Shown: positions 26,021 through 38,330 of the stretch, piece by piece | How positions within the stretch are numbered: the first letter of the stretch is position 1 | How the letters are laid out: the number at the start of each line of letters is the position of its first letter | From: DASZUK01 sp963745595 | GTDB lineage: Bacteria > Actinomycetota > Acidimicrobiia > Acidimicrobiales > RAAP-2 | Direction: 5' to 3' | DNA: 64,000 bases | NCBI GenBank assembly: GCA_963745595.1 | Contig: CAVUYB010000003.1 | Location: 1-64,000, forward strand | Program-made: the position numbers and the translations under genes | The notes under the pieces: model-generated | The model's input: only the letters and a program-made list of their open reading frames with translations | What the model was told of the DNA's origin: nothing | The model's database searches: none

Positions 26021-27265
26021 ATGGCCACCTTGGACCTCGCCCGGCAGGCCGCCGACCTTCTCAAGCGGGTGCTGACCGCCGCCACCCCGGACGAGCTGTC
26101 GGGGGGCGACGCGGCCGCCCTCGCCGCGGCCTTCGCCGACGCCGAGCGGATGGCCGCGGCCGGCAAGGCCCTGTACGCCGCCCGCGTGCGCGCCACCGAC
26201 GCCTACCGCGACGCCGGCTATCGGGACGCCGCCAGCTGGTTGGCCGGCGCCTCCGGCGATCCGGTCGGTCGGGCTCGGTGCATTCTCGACACCGCCGACG
26301 CCCTCGCCAAGAGCCCGGCCGCCCAGGCCGCGCTCGTCGGCGGCGAACTGTCCGCCGCCCAGGCCCAGATGATCGGCTCGGCCACCGCCGTCGACCCGTC
26401 GGCCGGCCCCGAGCTCGTCGCCCTCGCCCGGCGCGGCTCGTTCCGGGAGCTGCGGGACGGCGTCTCCCGGGCCCGCCGCCGGTCCCGCTCCGAGGCCGAC
26501 GAGATCGCCCGCGAGCGCCGCGTCCACGAGCGCCGGTACTGCCGCGTCACCGAGCCCGACGCCGGCGGTCTGCGTATCGACGCCTGGGTCACCAAGGCCG
26601 ACGGCGCCCGGCTGCTCGCCCGGCTCGACGCCGAGTCCGAGCTCGTCTTCAAGCAGGCCTGGGCCGCCGGGCAGCGGGAGCCGCACGAGCGGTACCGGGC
26701 CGACGCGCTCGTCCGGCTCGCCGACGCCGCCGGTAATAGTGGTGGCGGCGTCGGCGGTGGCCGGCCGGTGCCGCACGTCCTCGTCCGGGTGGACGCGGCC
26801 GCCCTGCGGCGCGGGGCCGTGTGCGGCGCCGAAGTCTGCGAGATCCGCGGCGTCGGGCCGGTACCGGTAGCGACGGCGCGGACGCTGCTCGGCGAGGGGT
26901 TCTTCACCCTGCTCGTGGCCGACGGCGTCGACATCCGGACGGTGACCTCGACCACCCGCACCGTCCCCCGCGCCCTGCGGGTCGCGCTGGCCGAACGGGA
27001 CCCGGGCTGCGTCGTCCCCGGCTGCCCGGTCAGCGACCATCTCGAGATCGACCACTGGCGGGTCGACTTCGCCAAGGGCGGCCCGACCCGCCTCGACAAT
27101 TTGGCCCGGGTATGCGGGCCGCACCACGCCATGAAGACCAACGCCGGCTGGCGGCTCGCCGGCGGTCCCGGTCGCTGGCGGTGGCTCCCGCCTAGAGACG
27201 GGCCAGGCCGTCCGGGTCGAACCCGTCCGAGTCGACCGACAAAGTCCGGGACCGCAAGATCTTGA
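26021..27265 (+). CDS. DUF222 and HNH endonuclease domain protein
   Basis: This 414-residue protein belongs to the DUF222-HNH type abundant in Actinobacteria (related to the 13E12 repeat family). The helical DUF222 part covers about residues 20-300. The C-terminal HNH site is CVVPGCPVSDHLEIDHWRVD with zinc cysteines and a closing CGPHH. The function is unproven; such genes are often linked with mobile DNA, but no other mobile feature is seen here. Codon use looks like its neighbours. The last 74 bases overlap the convergent def gene. Confidence 0.88.
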   Translation: MATLDLARQAADLLKRVLTAATPDELSGGDAAALAAAFADAERMAAAGKALYAARVRATDAYRDAGYRDAASWLAGASGDPVGRARCILDTADALAKSPAAQAALVGGELSAAQAQMIGSATAVDPSAGPELVALARRGSFRELRDGVSRARRRSRSEADEIARERRVHERRYCRVTEPDAGGLRIDAWVTKADGARLLARLDAESELVFKQAWAAGQREPHERYRADALVRLADAAGNSGGGVGGGRPVPHVLVRVDAAALRRGAVCGAEVCEIRGVGPVPVATARTLLGEGFFTLLVADGVDIRTVTSTTRTVPRALRVALAERDPGCVVPGCPVSDHLEIDHWRVDFAKGGPTRLDNLARVCGPHHAMKTNAGWRLAGGPGRWRWLPPRDGPGRPGRTRPSRPTKSGTARS

Positions 27266-27716
27266 GGGCTTCCTTACGCTGAGCGGCGTCCAGCCGCTCG
27301 ACCAGCAGGACCCCGTCGAGATGGTCGAGCTCGTGCTGGAAGACCCGGCCCTCGATCTCGTCGGCCTCGATCGAGAGCTCGTTGCCGTCCCGGTCCAGAC
27401 CGACCAGGTGGACCTCGTTCGGCCTGACGATCTCCCAGCTCAGGCCGGGCACCGACAGGCACCCCTCGTCGTACGTCCACTCACCCGACGTCTCGACGAT
27501 CCGCGGGTTGATGACCGCCAGTGGCCCGTCGCCGATGTCATAGACGAACAGCCGACGCTGGACGCCGACCTGGTTGGCGGCCAGGCCGCTGCCCGGCGCG
27601 GCGTACATCGTCTCGATCATCTCGTCGATCAGCGCGGCGACGCTGCCGTCGATCTCCTCGATCTCCCGCGTCCGCTGCTTGAGGACCGGGTCGCCGTACT
27701 GTCGGATCGGGAACAC
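27192..27716 (-). CDS. def: Peptide deformylase
   Basis: This 174-residue metalloenzyme removes the N-formyl group from new proteins. All three family motifs are present: GLAANQVG (44-51), EGCLS with metal ligand Cys86, and HELDH with His128, Glu129 and His132. The start is GTG at 27716, 9 bases after the priA stop. The 3' end overlaps the HNH gene on the other strand. Confidence 0.96.
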   Translation of the reverse strand: MFPIRQYGDPVLKQRTREIEEIDGSVAALIDEMIETMYAAPGSGLAANQVGVQRRLFVYDIGDGPLAVINPRIVETSGEWTYDEGCLSVPGLSWEIVRPNEVHLVGLDRDGNELSIEADEIEGRVFQHELDHLDGVLLVERLDAAQRKEALKILRSRTLSVDSDGFDPDGLARL

Positions 27717-27725
27717 GCCGCAATT

Positions 27726-29417
27726 TTACTGGTCGGTCGGGTCGACGGTGACCCGGAGCCGGCCAGCCGGCCGCGGCGTCGTCGCGAGCGCGTCGCAGAG
27801 CGTCCGGTGGTCCGGCGCCCGGGCGAGCCATCGACCGTCCCCGAGGTCGGCCGTCATCACGCCGGCCATCCGGCCGAGCGCGGCGCAATACGGGGCGGCG
27901 GCATCGCCGCTCACGACCGCCAGGGCGGCGAACGGCGGGAGGTCCAGCTCCTCCCGCAATGGCCGTTCGTCGACCCGGCCGGGGTCCCCGGCGACCGCGG
28001 CGGCCAGCACCGGATGGTCCGGCAGCCTGGTCTGGACGAGCACTGGTCCCGCCCCCGGCGCGCCGCGGCCGCCGACGAGCCGGCCGGCCCGGGCGAGCAG
28101 GGCCAGCGACTCCTCCGCCGCGGTGAACCGGGGGGCGAGCAGGTGCTGGTCGAAGTCCAAGAAGACGACCGCGGCGGCCCGGCGGACCCGGTGGAGGACC
28201 GCCTCGGTCCCGACGAGCACCGGCGTCTCCGGCACCGCGTCGCCGGTGTCGCCCGCGACCTCGCCGACGTCGACGCCGAGCAGCGCGGCCAGCTCCTCTC
28301 GGACCCGCGAGACGCCGGCCCGCAGCACCTTCAGCTTCGTCCCGCCGCACGCTGCGCAGACGACCGGCCGCGTCGTCCCGCAACCGCGGCACCGCAGGCC
28401 GTCGTCGTCCTGTTCGACCGGCCGGCCGCACGTCGTGCAGCGGGCGATCTCGCCGCACGCCGCGCAGGCCAACAGCCGGGCCCGGCCGGTCCGGTTGAGC
28501 ACGCAGACCAGCGGCGGCCCCGCCGGTAGCCGGCCGGCCAGCCGGACGAGCTCCTCCGACAGCAGGCCCGTCCGCGGATCAGCGGCCCGCCGGTCGACGA
28601 CCGATACCGCCGGCCAGCCGGACCGCTCGTCCGGCGCGACGACGAGCCGGTAGCGCGCCACCTGCACCGCGGTCGGGCACGCCGACACCAGCCGGCACGG
28701 CACGCCGGCCCGGGCCGCCCGTTCGGCGAGGACCTCGACCGCGTCGTACCGGCTCCGGTACGCCTCGTCGTGGGCGTCGAGGACGACCGCGCCGGCCAGC
28801 TCGGGCACCGGCGCCCACGCTGTTGCCCGCGACCCGACGACCACCGGCCACCCCGCCGCCGCCTCCGCCCAGTCCGCCGCCACCGCGATGCCCCGGTGGC
28901 GGAGCCGGGCCCGCAGCCGATCGGCCCAGCCGACGTTCGGCACGAGGACGACGACGCTGCCGTCAGCCGAAACCGCGTCGACCATCTCGAGCACCAGCGG
29001 CAGCGGGTCCGTCGCCGGGCCGAGCCGGACCAGCTCGGTCCCCGGCGTCACCCCGCCGGCGGCTGGCTGGCCGGCGCCCGGGCCGGTTGGCTGGCCGCGC
29101 TCAGGCCGAACCGGCAGCTCCCAGACGTTGCGGGCCGGCGACGCGACCCGCAGCAGCGTCGACGCCGGCATCGCCCACCGCCACGCCGCCCACGTCGCCA
29201 GTTCGACGACCGCCGGCGGCGGGCCCGATCCGGAGAAGCCGGTGATCGGCTGCAGCGCGACGGCGGCCGGTGGTTCGGGGTCGACCGCGGTCACCCAACC
29301 GCCGACCGGCCGGTGGTGGAGCCGGATGCGCACCCGGCTGCCCACCTCGAGCTGGTCACGCCAGCGGTCCGGGACCGAGTAGTCGAACTCCCGCCCGACC
29401 GCCGGGACGTCCGGCAG
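27726..29417 (-). CDS. priA: Primosomal protein N' (PriA), helicase-defective actinobacterial form
   Basis: PriA restarts stalled replication forks. This version keeps the eight zinc-binding cysteines (from CAACGEIARCTTC to CAACGG) and the C-terminal ELDLPPF segment, but I see no Walker A lysine loop and no DEAH box, as in other Actinobacteria. The conserved N-terminal region RVLPDVPAVGREFDYSVPD lies upstream of the first standard start (GTG at 29345) and is in frame with the metK stop, so only a non-standard codon, best the CTG at 29415-29417, could include it. Confidence 0.85.
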   Translation of the reverse strand: MPDVPAVGREFDYSVPDRWRDQLEVGSRVRIRLHHRPVGGWVTAVDPEPPAAVALQPITGFSGSGPPPAVVELATWAAWRWAMPASTLLRVASPARNVWELPVRPERGQPTGPGAGQPAAGGVTPGTELVRLGPATDPLPLVLEMVDAVSADGSVVVLVPNVGWADRLRARLRHRGIAVAADWAEAAAGWPVVVGSRATAWAPVPELAGAVVLDAHDEAYRSRYDAVEVLAERAARAGVPCRLVSACPTAVQVARYRLVVAPDERSGWPAVSVVDRRAADPRTGLLSEELVRLAGRLPAGPPLVCVLNRTGRARLLACAACGEIARCTTCGRPVEQDDDGLRCRGCGTTRPVVCAACGGTKLKVLRAGVSRVREELAALLGVDVGEVAGDTGDAVPETPVLVGTEAVLHRVRRAAAVVFLDFDQHLLAPRFTAAEESLALLARAGRLVGGRGAPGAGPVLVQTRLPDHPVLAAAVAGDPGRVDERPLREELDLPPFAALAVVSGDAAAPYCAALGRMAGVMTADLGDGRWLARAPDHRTLCDALATTPRPAGRLRVTVDPTDQ

Positions 29418-29438
29418 TACTCGGACCGGCGCGGCCGC

Positions 29439-30629
29439 TCAGAGGCCGAGGGCCCGGCGGAGGTCGTCGACCCTCGGGGTCGCCTCCCAGGTGAACTCCT
29501 TGTCGTTCCGTCCGAAGTGTCCGTAGGCCGCGGTCCGGCGGTAGATCGGCCGGCGTAGGTCGAGGTCGCGGATGATCGCCGCCGGGCGGAGGTCGAAGAG
29601 CTCGCGGACCGCGGCGGCGATCGCCTCGGGGTCGGCGGCTTCGGTCCCGAACGTCTCGACGAGCAGCGAGACCGGCTGGGCGACGCCGATGGCGTACGCC
29701 ACCTGGACCTCGCAGCGCCGGGCCGCGCCGGCCGCGACGACGTGCTTGGCCACCCAGCGCGCCGCGTACGCAGCCGACCGGTCGACCTTCGACGGGTCCT
29801 TGCCGGAGAACGCGCCGCCACCGTGTCGGGCCATGCCGCCGTACGTGTCGACGATGATCTTCCGACCGGTCAGCCCGGTGTCGGCGTGCGGACCGCCCAG
29901 CTCGAACTGGCCGGTCGGGTTGGCGAGGACCCGCAGCCCGCTCGTGTCGAGGTCGGTCGGCAGCAGCGGGTGGATGACGTGCTCACGGAGGTCCGGGAGC
30001 AGCAGCGTCTCGAGGTCGATCCCCGGCTGGTGCTGCGTCGAGATGAGGATCGTGTCGATCGAGACCGGCCGGCCGTCCTCGTAGACCACGCTGACCTGCG
30101 TCTTGCCGTCCGGCCGCAGGTACGGCAGGACGCCGACGCGACGCACCTGCGCCAGGCGCTGGGCCAGTCGGTGGGCGAGCCAGATCGGCAGCGGCATCAA
30201 GTCGGGCGTCTCGTCGCAGGCGTACCCGAACATCATCCCCTGGTCACCGGCACCCTGGGCATTGAGCTGGTCCTCGCCGCCGGAGCCGGTGCGCAGCTCG
30301 AACGCCGAGTCGACGCCCTGGGCGATGTCCGGCGACTGGCCGTCGAGCGTCACCATCACGCCGCACGTCCGCCCGTTGAAGCCGTAGGCGTCGTTGTCGT
30401 AGCCGATGTCGCAGACGACGTCACGGACGAGCGACGGTATGTCGATGTACGTCTTCGTCGTGATCTCGCCGGCGACGACGACGAGGCCGGTCGTGAGCAG
30501 CGTCTCGCAGGCCACCCGGCTGTACGGGTCGTCGGTCAGGAGGGCGTCGAGGACGGCGTCGGACACCTGATCGGCCATCTTGTCGGGGTGGCCCTCGGTG
30601 ACCGACTCCGAGGTGAAGGTGGTTCTCAC
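29439..30629 (-). CDS. metK: S-adenosylmethionine synthase
   Basis: This 396-residue enzyme makes SAM from methionine and ATP. Both signatures are visible: GAGDQGMMFGYA and GGGAFSGKDPSKVD, together with the N-terminal FTSESVTEGHPDK. The product feeds the methyltransferases in this window. The GTG start overlaps the coaBC stop (GTGA). Confidence 0.97.
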   Translation of the reverse strand: MRTTFTSESVTEGHPDKMADQVSDAVLDALLTDDPYSRVACETLLTTGLVVVAGEITTKTYIDIPSLVRDVVCDIGYDNDAYGFNGRTCGVMVTLDGQSPDIAQGVDSAFELRTGSGGEDQLNAQGAGDQGMMFGYACDETPDLMPLPIWLAHRLAQRLAQVRRVGVLPYLRPDGKTQVSVVYEDGRPVSIDTILISTQHQPGIDLETLLLPDLREHVIHPLLPTDLDTSGLRVLANPTGQFELGGPHADTGLTGRKIIVDTYGGMARHGGGAFSGKDPSKVDRSAAYAARWVAKHVVAAGAARRCEVQVAYAIGVAQPVSLLVETFGTEAADPEAIAAAVRELFDLRPAAIIRDLDLRRPIYRRTAAYGHFGRNDKEFTWEATPRVDDLRRALGL

Positions 30630-31825
30630 GTGGTCTTCCTCCGATCCGTAGGCGGCGCGAGCAGGCCGACCACCCTATCCAAGATGGCGTCGGCCACTTC
30701 GTCCTTGCTGGTCAGCGGCACATCCGTGGCGTCGCCGGCCGCGTCGAGGATCGTCACCGCGTTCGTGTCGTGGTCGAAGCCGACGCCGGGCGCGGCGACG
30801 TCGTTGACGACGAGGAGGTCGACGCCCTTCCGCTCGAGCTTGCGCCGGCCGCGGGCGACCGCGTCCTCGGTCTCCGCGGCGAAGCCGACGAACCGCTGGC
30901 CGGGCCGGCGCGCCGCGACCAGGCCGGCGAGGATGTCCGGCGTCTGCTCCAGGACGATGTCGGGCACGCCGTCGTCCTTCGTCAGCTTTCGCTCCGACGG
31001 CGCCTTCGGCCGGTAGTCGGCCACCGCGGCGGCCATGACGACGACGTCGGCGTCCGCGACGACCCCGGCCAGCGCAGCCTCCATGTCGGCCGCCGACTCG
31101 ACCGGCACGACCGTGACCAGCGGGCTGTCGGCCGGCAGCGACGACGTCGTGACGAGCGTCACCCGGGCGCCCCGGCGGGCCGCGGCCGCCGCGACCGCGT
31201 GCCCTTGCTTGCCCGACGACCGGTTCGTCAGCACGCGCACCGGGTCGAGTGCCTCCCGGGTCCCGCCCGCGCTGACGACGACGTGCCGTCCGGCCAGGTC
31301 CGCCGGCCCGAGCAGGCCGAGGACACGGGCGGCGATGACCGCCGGCGCGGCGAGCCGGCCAGCACCGACGTCACCGCCGGCCAGCCGGCCGTCCTCGGGC
31401 GGGACGACGACGACGCCGCGGCGGGCGAGGGTCGCCAGGTTCTCCTGCACGGCCGGGTGCTCCCACATCTCGGTGTGCATCGCCGGGCAGACGACGACCG
31501 GCGCCCGGGTGGCCAGCAGGGTGGCCGTGAGCAGGTCGTTCGCCATGCCAGCGGCGTAGCGGGCCAGTACGTCGGCCGTCGCCGGCGCGACGAGCACCAG
31601 GTCGGCGGTCTGGCCGAGCCGGGTGTGCGGGATCGATCCCTCCCAGAGGCTGTCCTGGACCGGCTCGGACGCCAGGGCGGAGAACGTCGTCGCCCCGACG
31701 AATCGGGTGGCCCCGGCCGTGAGGACCGGGACGACGTGCACGCCGGCGTCGACCAACCGCCGGCAGACCTCGACGGCCTTATAGGCGGCGATGCCGCCGG
31801 AGACCCCGAGGACGACTCGTTTCAC
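30626..31825 (-). CDS. coaBC: Bifunctional phosphopantothenoylcysteine decarboxylase/synthetase
   Basis: This 399-residue coenzyme A enzyme has the FMN-binding decarboxylase CoaC in its first half (GVSGGIAAYKA, CPAMHTEMW with the catalytic histidine region) and the CoaB synthetase in the second (SAGGTREALDPVR, AAAVADYRP, ERKLTKDDG). The GTG start lies 11 bases after the rpoZ stop. The order rpoZ-coaBC-metK-priA-def-fmt is common in Actinobacteria, with the HNH gene here inserted between def and fmt. Confidence 0.96.
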   Translation of the reverse strand: MKRVVLGVSGGIAAYKAVEVCRRLVDAGVHVVPVLTAGATRFVGATTFSALASEPVQDSLWEGSIPHTRLGQTADLVLVAPATADVLARYAAGMANDLLTATLLATRAPVVVCPAMHTEMWEHPAVQENLATLARRGVVVVPPEDGRLAGGDVGAGRLAAPAVIAARVLGLLGPADLAGRHVVVSAGGTREALDPVRVLTNRSSGKQGHAVAAAAARRGARVTLVTTSSLPADSPLVTVVPVESAADMEAALAGVVADADVVVMAAAVADYRPKAPSERKLTKDDGVPDIVLEQTPDILAGLVAARRPGQRFVGFAAETEDAVARGRRKLERKGVDLLVVNDVAAPGVGFDHDTNAVTILDAAGDATDVPLTSKDEVADAILDRVVGLLAPPTDRRKTT

Positions 31826-31836
31826 TGGCCGGCCGG

Positions 31837-32154
31837 TCAGCCGGCGTCCGGCGCCTCGGGCTCGGCTTCGGCCTCGGCGGCCGCCAGCGCGGCGGCCTCC
31901 TCCTCGGGGTCGGGCCGGGTGTACGTCGCCTTGCCGGCCGCGACCTCCTCGAAGGCGATCGACAGCGGCTTGCCGGACACCGACGTCACCTGCGGCGGGA
32001 CCACCCGTCCGAGCCCCTCGCCGAGGCTGTTGTAGTAGGCGTTGACCTGCCGGGCCCGCGTCGACCCGAGGGCGACGAGGGTGAACTTCGAGTCGACCTT
32101 GTCGAGCAGGTCCTCGATCGGGGGGTCCATCAGGGTGTTCCGGCCTTTGGCCAT
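31837..32154 (-). CDS. rpoZ: DNA-directed RNA polymerase subunit omega
   Basis: This 105-residue subunit aids RNA polymerase assembly. The core MDPPIEDLLDKVDSKFTLVALGSTRARQVN and the KPLSIAFEEVAAGK segment are typical. The last ~25 residues are an Ala/Glu-rich tail. The ATG at 32154 has a GAGAGGA ribosome site 7 bases upstream, and its A is also the last base of the gmk stop (TGATG). Confidence 0.95.
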   Translation of the reverse strand: MAKGRNTLMDPPIEDLLDKVDSKFTLVALGSTRARQVNAYYNSLGEGLGRVVPPQVTSVSGKPLSIAFEEVAAGKATYTRPDPEEEAAALAAAEAEAEPEAPDAG

Positions 32155-32687
32155 CAGCGGTCCTCTCTTCGGGTTCGATCAACTATACCGGCCACCTCGG
32201 CCACAGCCCGTTCGACCTGGTCGTTCACGACCTCGTAGCCGGCGAGGTCGTGGCCGAGCTTGACCTCTTCACGGCCCTTCTCGATGCGCCGTTCGACGTG
32301 CGCCGGCGAGTCGCCGCGGGCGACGAGACGCTCGCGCTGGACGTCGAGCGACGGCGGCAGGAGCAGGATCACGACCGCGTCGGGAACCTGCTCGACGACC
32401 TGTTGGGCGCCCTGGAGGTCGATCTCGAGCAGCACGTCGTGCCCGGCCGGCGGCTCCGGGACCGGGGTCCCGTAGAGGTTGTCCAGGAACTCCGCCCACT
32501 CGAGGAAGCCGCCCGAGGCGACGCGAGCCATGAACCGCTCGCGGTCGGTGAAGACATAGGCGCCGTCCGGCTCGCCGTCCCGGCGCGGCCGAGTGGTCCA
32601 GGACCGGCTCAGCCAGAGCCGGGGGTCCCGGGCCGTGACCGCTGCCGCCACCGTGCCCTTGCCGGCCCCGCCGGGGCCGATGAGCAC
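32154..32687 (-). CDS. gmk: Guanylate kinase
   Basis: This 177-residue enzyme phosphorylates GMP. The P-loop GPGGAGKGT is at residues 4-12, followed by SRSWTTRPRR and the EWAEFLDNLYGTP GMP-binding part. The GTG start at 32687 leaves a very short first strand; the in-frame codons before it (DHVF) look like kinase sequence, and a CTG at 32709-32711 could start a longer form. It follows mihF closely, the usual actinobacterial arrangement. Confidence 0.94.
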   Translation of the reverse strand: MLIGPGGAGKGTVAAAVTARDPRLWLSRSWTTRPRRDGEPDGAYVFTDRERFMARVASGGFLEWAEFLDNLYGTPVPEPPAGHDVLLEIDLQGAQQVVEQVPDAVVILLLPPSLDVQRERLVARGDSPAHVERRIEKGREEVKLGHDLAGYEVVNDQVERAVAEVAGIVDRTRREDR

Positions 32688-32697
32688 GAAGACGTGG

Positions 32698-33018
32698 TCA
32701 GCGGGGCGCAGTCTCTTTGAGGAGGTCGGCCCGCTGCTTGGCCCCCAGGCCCTGCAGTCGCCGGCTCTCGCTGATGCCCACCGTCTCCATCAGGCGGCGG
32801 GCCTTGACCTTGCCGAGGCCGGGCAGCGACTCCAGCACGGAGACGACTTTCATCTTGCCCACGGTCTCGTCGTTCTCGGCCTTTTGCAAGAGCTCGGCCA
32901 GGCTCAGCGAGCCGAGCTTGAGCTTCTCCTTGACCTCGGCCCGCTCACGGCGAACCTTGGCAGCCTTCTCCAGTGCAGCCTGTCGCTGCTCGGGCGTAAG
33001 TGCGGGAGGTTGCGGCAT
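32698..33018 (-). CDS. mihF: Actinobacterial integration host factor
   Basis: This 106-residue nucleoid protein binds DNA without sequence specificity. The tail SLPGLGKVKARRLMETVGISESRRLQGLG is a helix-two-turn-helix/H2TH-like region typical of mIHF, and the N-terminal helix is highly charged. The family is known from Actinobacteria, which helps place the organism. The ATG start is 31 bases after the pyrF stop. Confidence 0.93.
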   Translation of the reverse strand: MPQPPALTPEQRQAALEKAAKVRRERAEVKEKLKLGSLSLAELLQKAENDETVGKMKVVSVLESLPGLGKVKARRLMETVGISESRRLQGLGAKQRADLLKETAPR

Positions 33019-33049
33019 GCGCGAATGGTAGCGCCTCTGGAGTGCCAGG

Positions 33050-33943
33050 TCACAACCATTTCCGGCCGAGGGCCGCCACGACCTCGTCCCGGGCGGTGAC
33101 CGCGGCCGCCCGGAGGGCGTCGACCGACGGCCCGGCGGCGAGCACCGACCGCGACACGTTCGGGAGGATCGTCCCCGGACGGCACCCGGCGAAGAGCTTG
33201 CCGACGGCCTGCGCGGTCCCGCCCTGCGCGCCGACGCCCGGCGCGAGCAGCGGGCCGCCGAGATCGGCGAGGGCGAACGACGACGGCTGCAGGGTCGCGC
33301 CGACGACCGCGCCGATACTGCCGACGCCGCTGCCGCTGTCGGCGTCGGCGTCGGCGTCGGCGTTGCGCCGGGCGATCGCCGCCAGTATCGAGTCCTCGAC
33401 CGTTTCCGGCCGGCCGGTCCCCTCCGCGCCCGTTCCCTGCACAACCGCCGCTTGGACGGTCCGACCCTCCGGATTGCTGCTGCGCACGACGACGAAGACG
33501 CCGCGACCGTTGGCCAGGGCGGTCCGGAACAGCGGCTCGAGCGAGCCGAACCCGAGGTATGGCGTGGCGGTCACCGCGTCGGCGGCCAGCCGGCTCGACC
33601 GGCCGAGCCAGGCGTCGGCGTACGCCTCCGAGGTGCTGTCGATGTCGCCGCGCTTGGCGTCGGCGACGACGAGCAGCCCGGCCGCCGTCGCGTCGGCGAT
33701 CAGGGTCTCCAGGGCGGCCAAGCCGGCGGAGCCGTGCCGTTCGTAGAACGCGACCTGCGGCTTGACGACCGGGACCGCGCCGGCGAACGCCTCGACGCAC
33801 GCCGCGCCGAACGCCCGCAGGCCGTCGGCGTCGTCGGGCAACCCCCAGGCCCCGAGCAACCCGGCCGACGGGTCGATGCCGGCGCAGAGCGGGCCGCTCC
33901 GGGCCACCGCGTCGACCAGCCGTTCCCCGAACGCGTCACCCAT
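33050..33943 (-). CDS. pyrF: Orotidine 5'-phosphate decarboxylase (type 2)
   Basis: This 297-residue enzyme makes UMP. The catalytic DAKRGDI segment is present, as are KPQVAFYERHG and the GTILPNVSRS phosphate loop. An Ala-Asp repeat (four AD units, 33338-33361) followed by SGSGVG is inserted in a surface region. The start overlaps the pyrD stop by 8 bases. Confidence 0.95.
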   Translation of the reverse strand: MGDAFGERLVDAVARSGPLCAGIDPSAGLLGAWGLPDDADGLRAFGAACVEAFAGAVPVVKPQVAFYERHGSAGLAALETLIADATAAGLLVVADAKRGDIDSTSEAYADAWLGRSSRLAADAVTATPYLGFGSLEPLFRTALANGRGVFVVVRSSNPEGRTVQAAVVQGTGAEGTGRPETVEDSILAAIARRNADADADADSGSGVGSIGAVVGATLQPSSFALADLGGPLLAPGVGAQGGTAQAVGKLFAGCRPGTILPNVSRSVLAAGPSVDALRAAAVTARDEVVAALGRKWL

Positions 33944-34860
33944 GGGCCCCTCCGATCAGCTCGCGTACCGCGGCGACCCGGTGCCGGCGGCACCACCGCC
34001 CCAACCCGTCGAGAACCTTCCACGGCGCCCGGGGGTCTCGGAACGTCGCCGTGCCGACCTGCACCGCGTCGGCCCCCGCGAGCAGCAGCTCGACCGCGTC
34101 GTCCGCCCCGAAGACGCCGCCGACGCCGACGATGCCGACGTCGGGGAACGCCTCCCGGCACTCCCAGACGGCGCGGACCGCCACCGGGTGGACGGCCGGG
34201 CCGGACAGCCCGCCGCCGCCGGCCCCGAGGGCCGGCCGCCTCGTCTCGGTGTCGATGGCCAGCCCGAGGAGCGTGTTGACGAGCGTCACGGCCTCCGCGC
34301 CGGCGTCGAGCGCCGCCCGGGCGATCTCGCGGAGGTCGGCGACGTTCGGGCTCAGCTTCGCCCACCGCGGCAGTCCGGCCGCGGCGGCCGCGTCGACCGC
34401 CTCGGCCGTCGCGGTCGGCGAGTGGGCGAACATCCGCGACCGGTCCTCGACGTTCGGGCAGCTCACGTTGACCTCGACCGCCACCAGGCCACCAGCCCCG
34501 GCCGTCGCCCGCGGGCCGCTGGCCAGGCCGGCCGCGGCGGCCGCGAAGTCCTCGACCCGGCGACCCCAGATGCTGGCGACGACCCGGGCGCCGGCCGCAG
34601 CCAGGCCGGGCAGCTCCTCGTCCAGCCACGCCGCCACCCCCGGCCCCTGCAGGCCGACGCTGTTCAGCATCCCGGCCGCCACCTCGTGCACCCGTGGCGC
34701 CGGGTTGCCCGGCCACGGCCCGGGCCCGAGCGACTTGACCACCACTGCCCCCAACCGGTCCAACGGACCGAACACCCCCAGCTCGGCCCCGTGGCCGGCG
34801 GTCCCCGACGCCGTCATGACCGGGTTCGGCAGCGCCACCGACCCGATCCTGGTGGACAGG

Positions 34861-34871
<11 letters not shown>
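33936..34871 (-). CDS. pyrD: Dihydroorotate dehydrogenase, class 1B catalytic subunit
   Basis: This 311-residue FMN enzyme oxidises dihydroorotate to orotate. The opening LPNPVMTASGTAGHG, the NVSCPNVED segment with catalytic Cys, and VTLVNTLLGL are class 1 features. Class 1B enzymes normally need the PyrK electron-transfer subunit, and no pyrK is next to it. The ATG lies 11 bases inside the end of carB. Confidence 0.94.
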
Positions 34872-38328
<3,457 letters not shown>

Positions 38329-38330
38329 GG

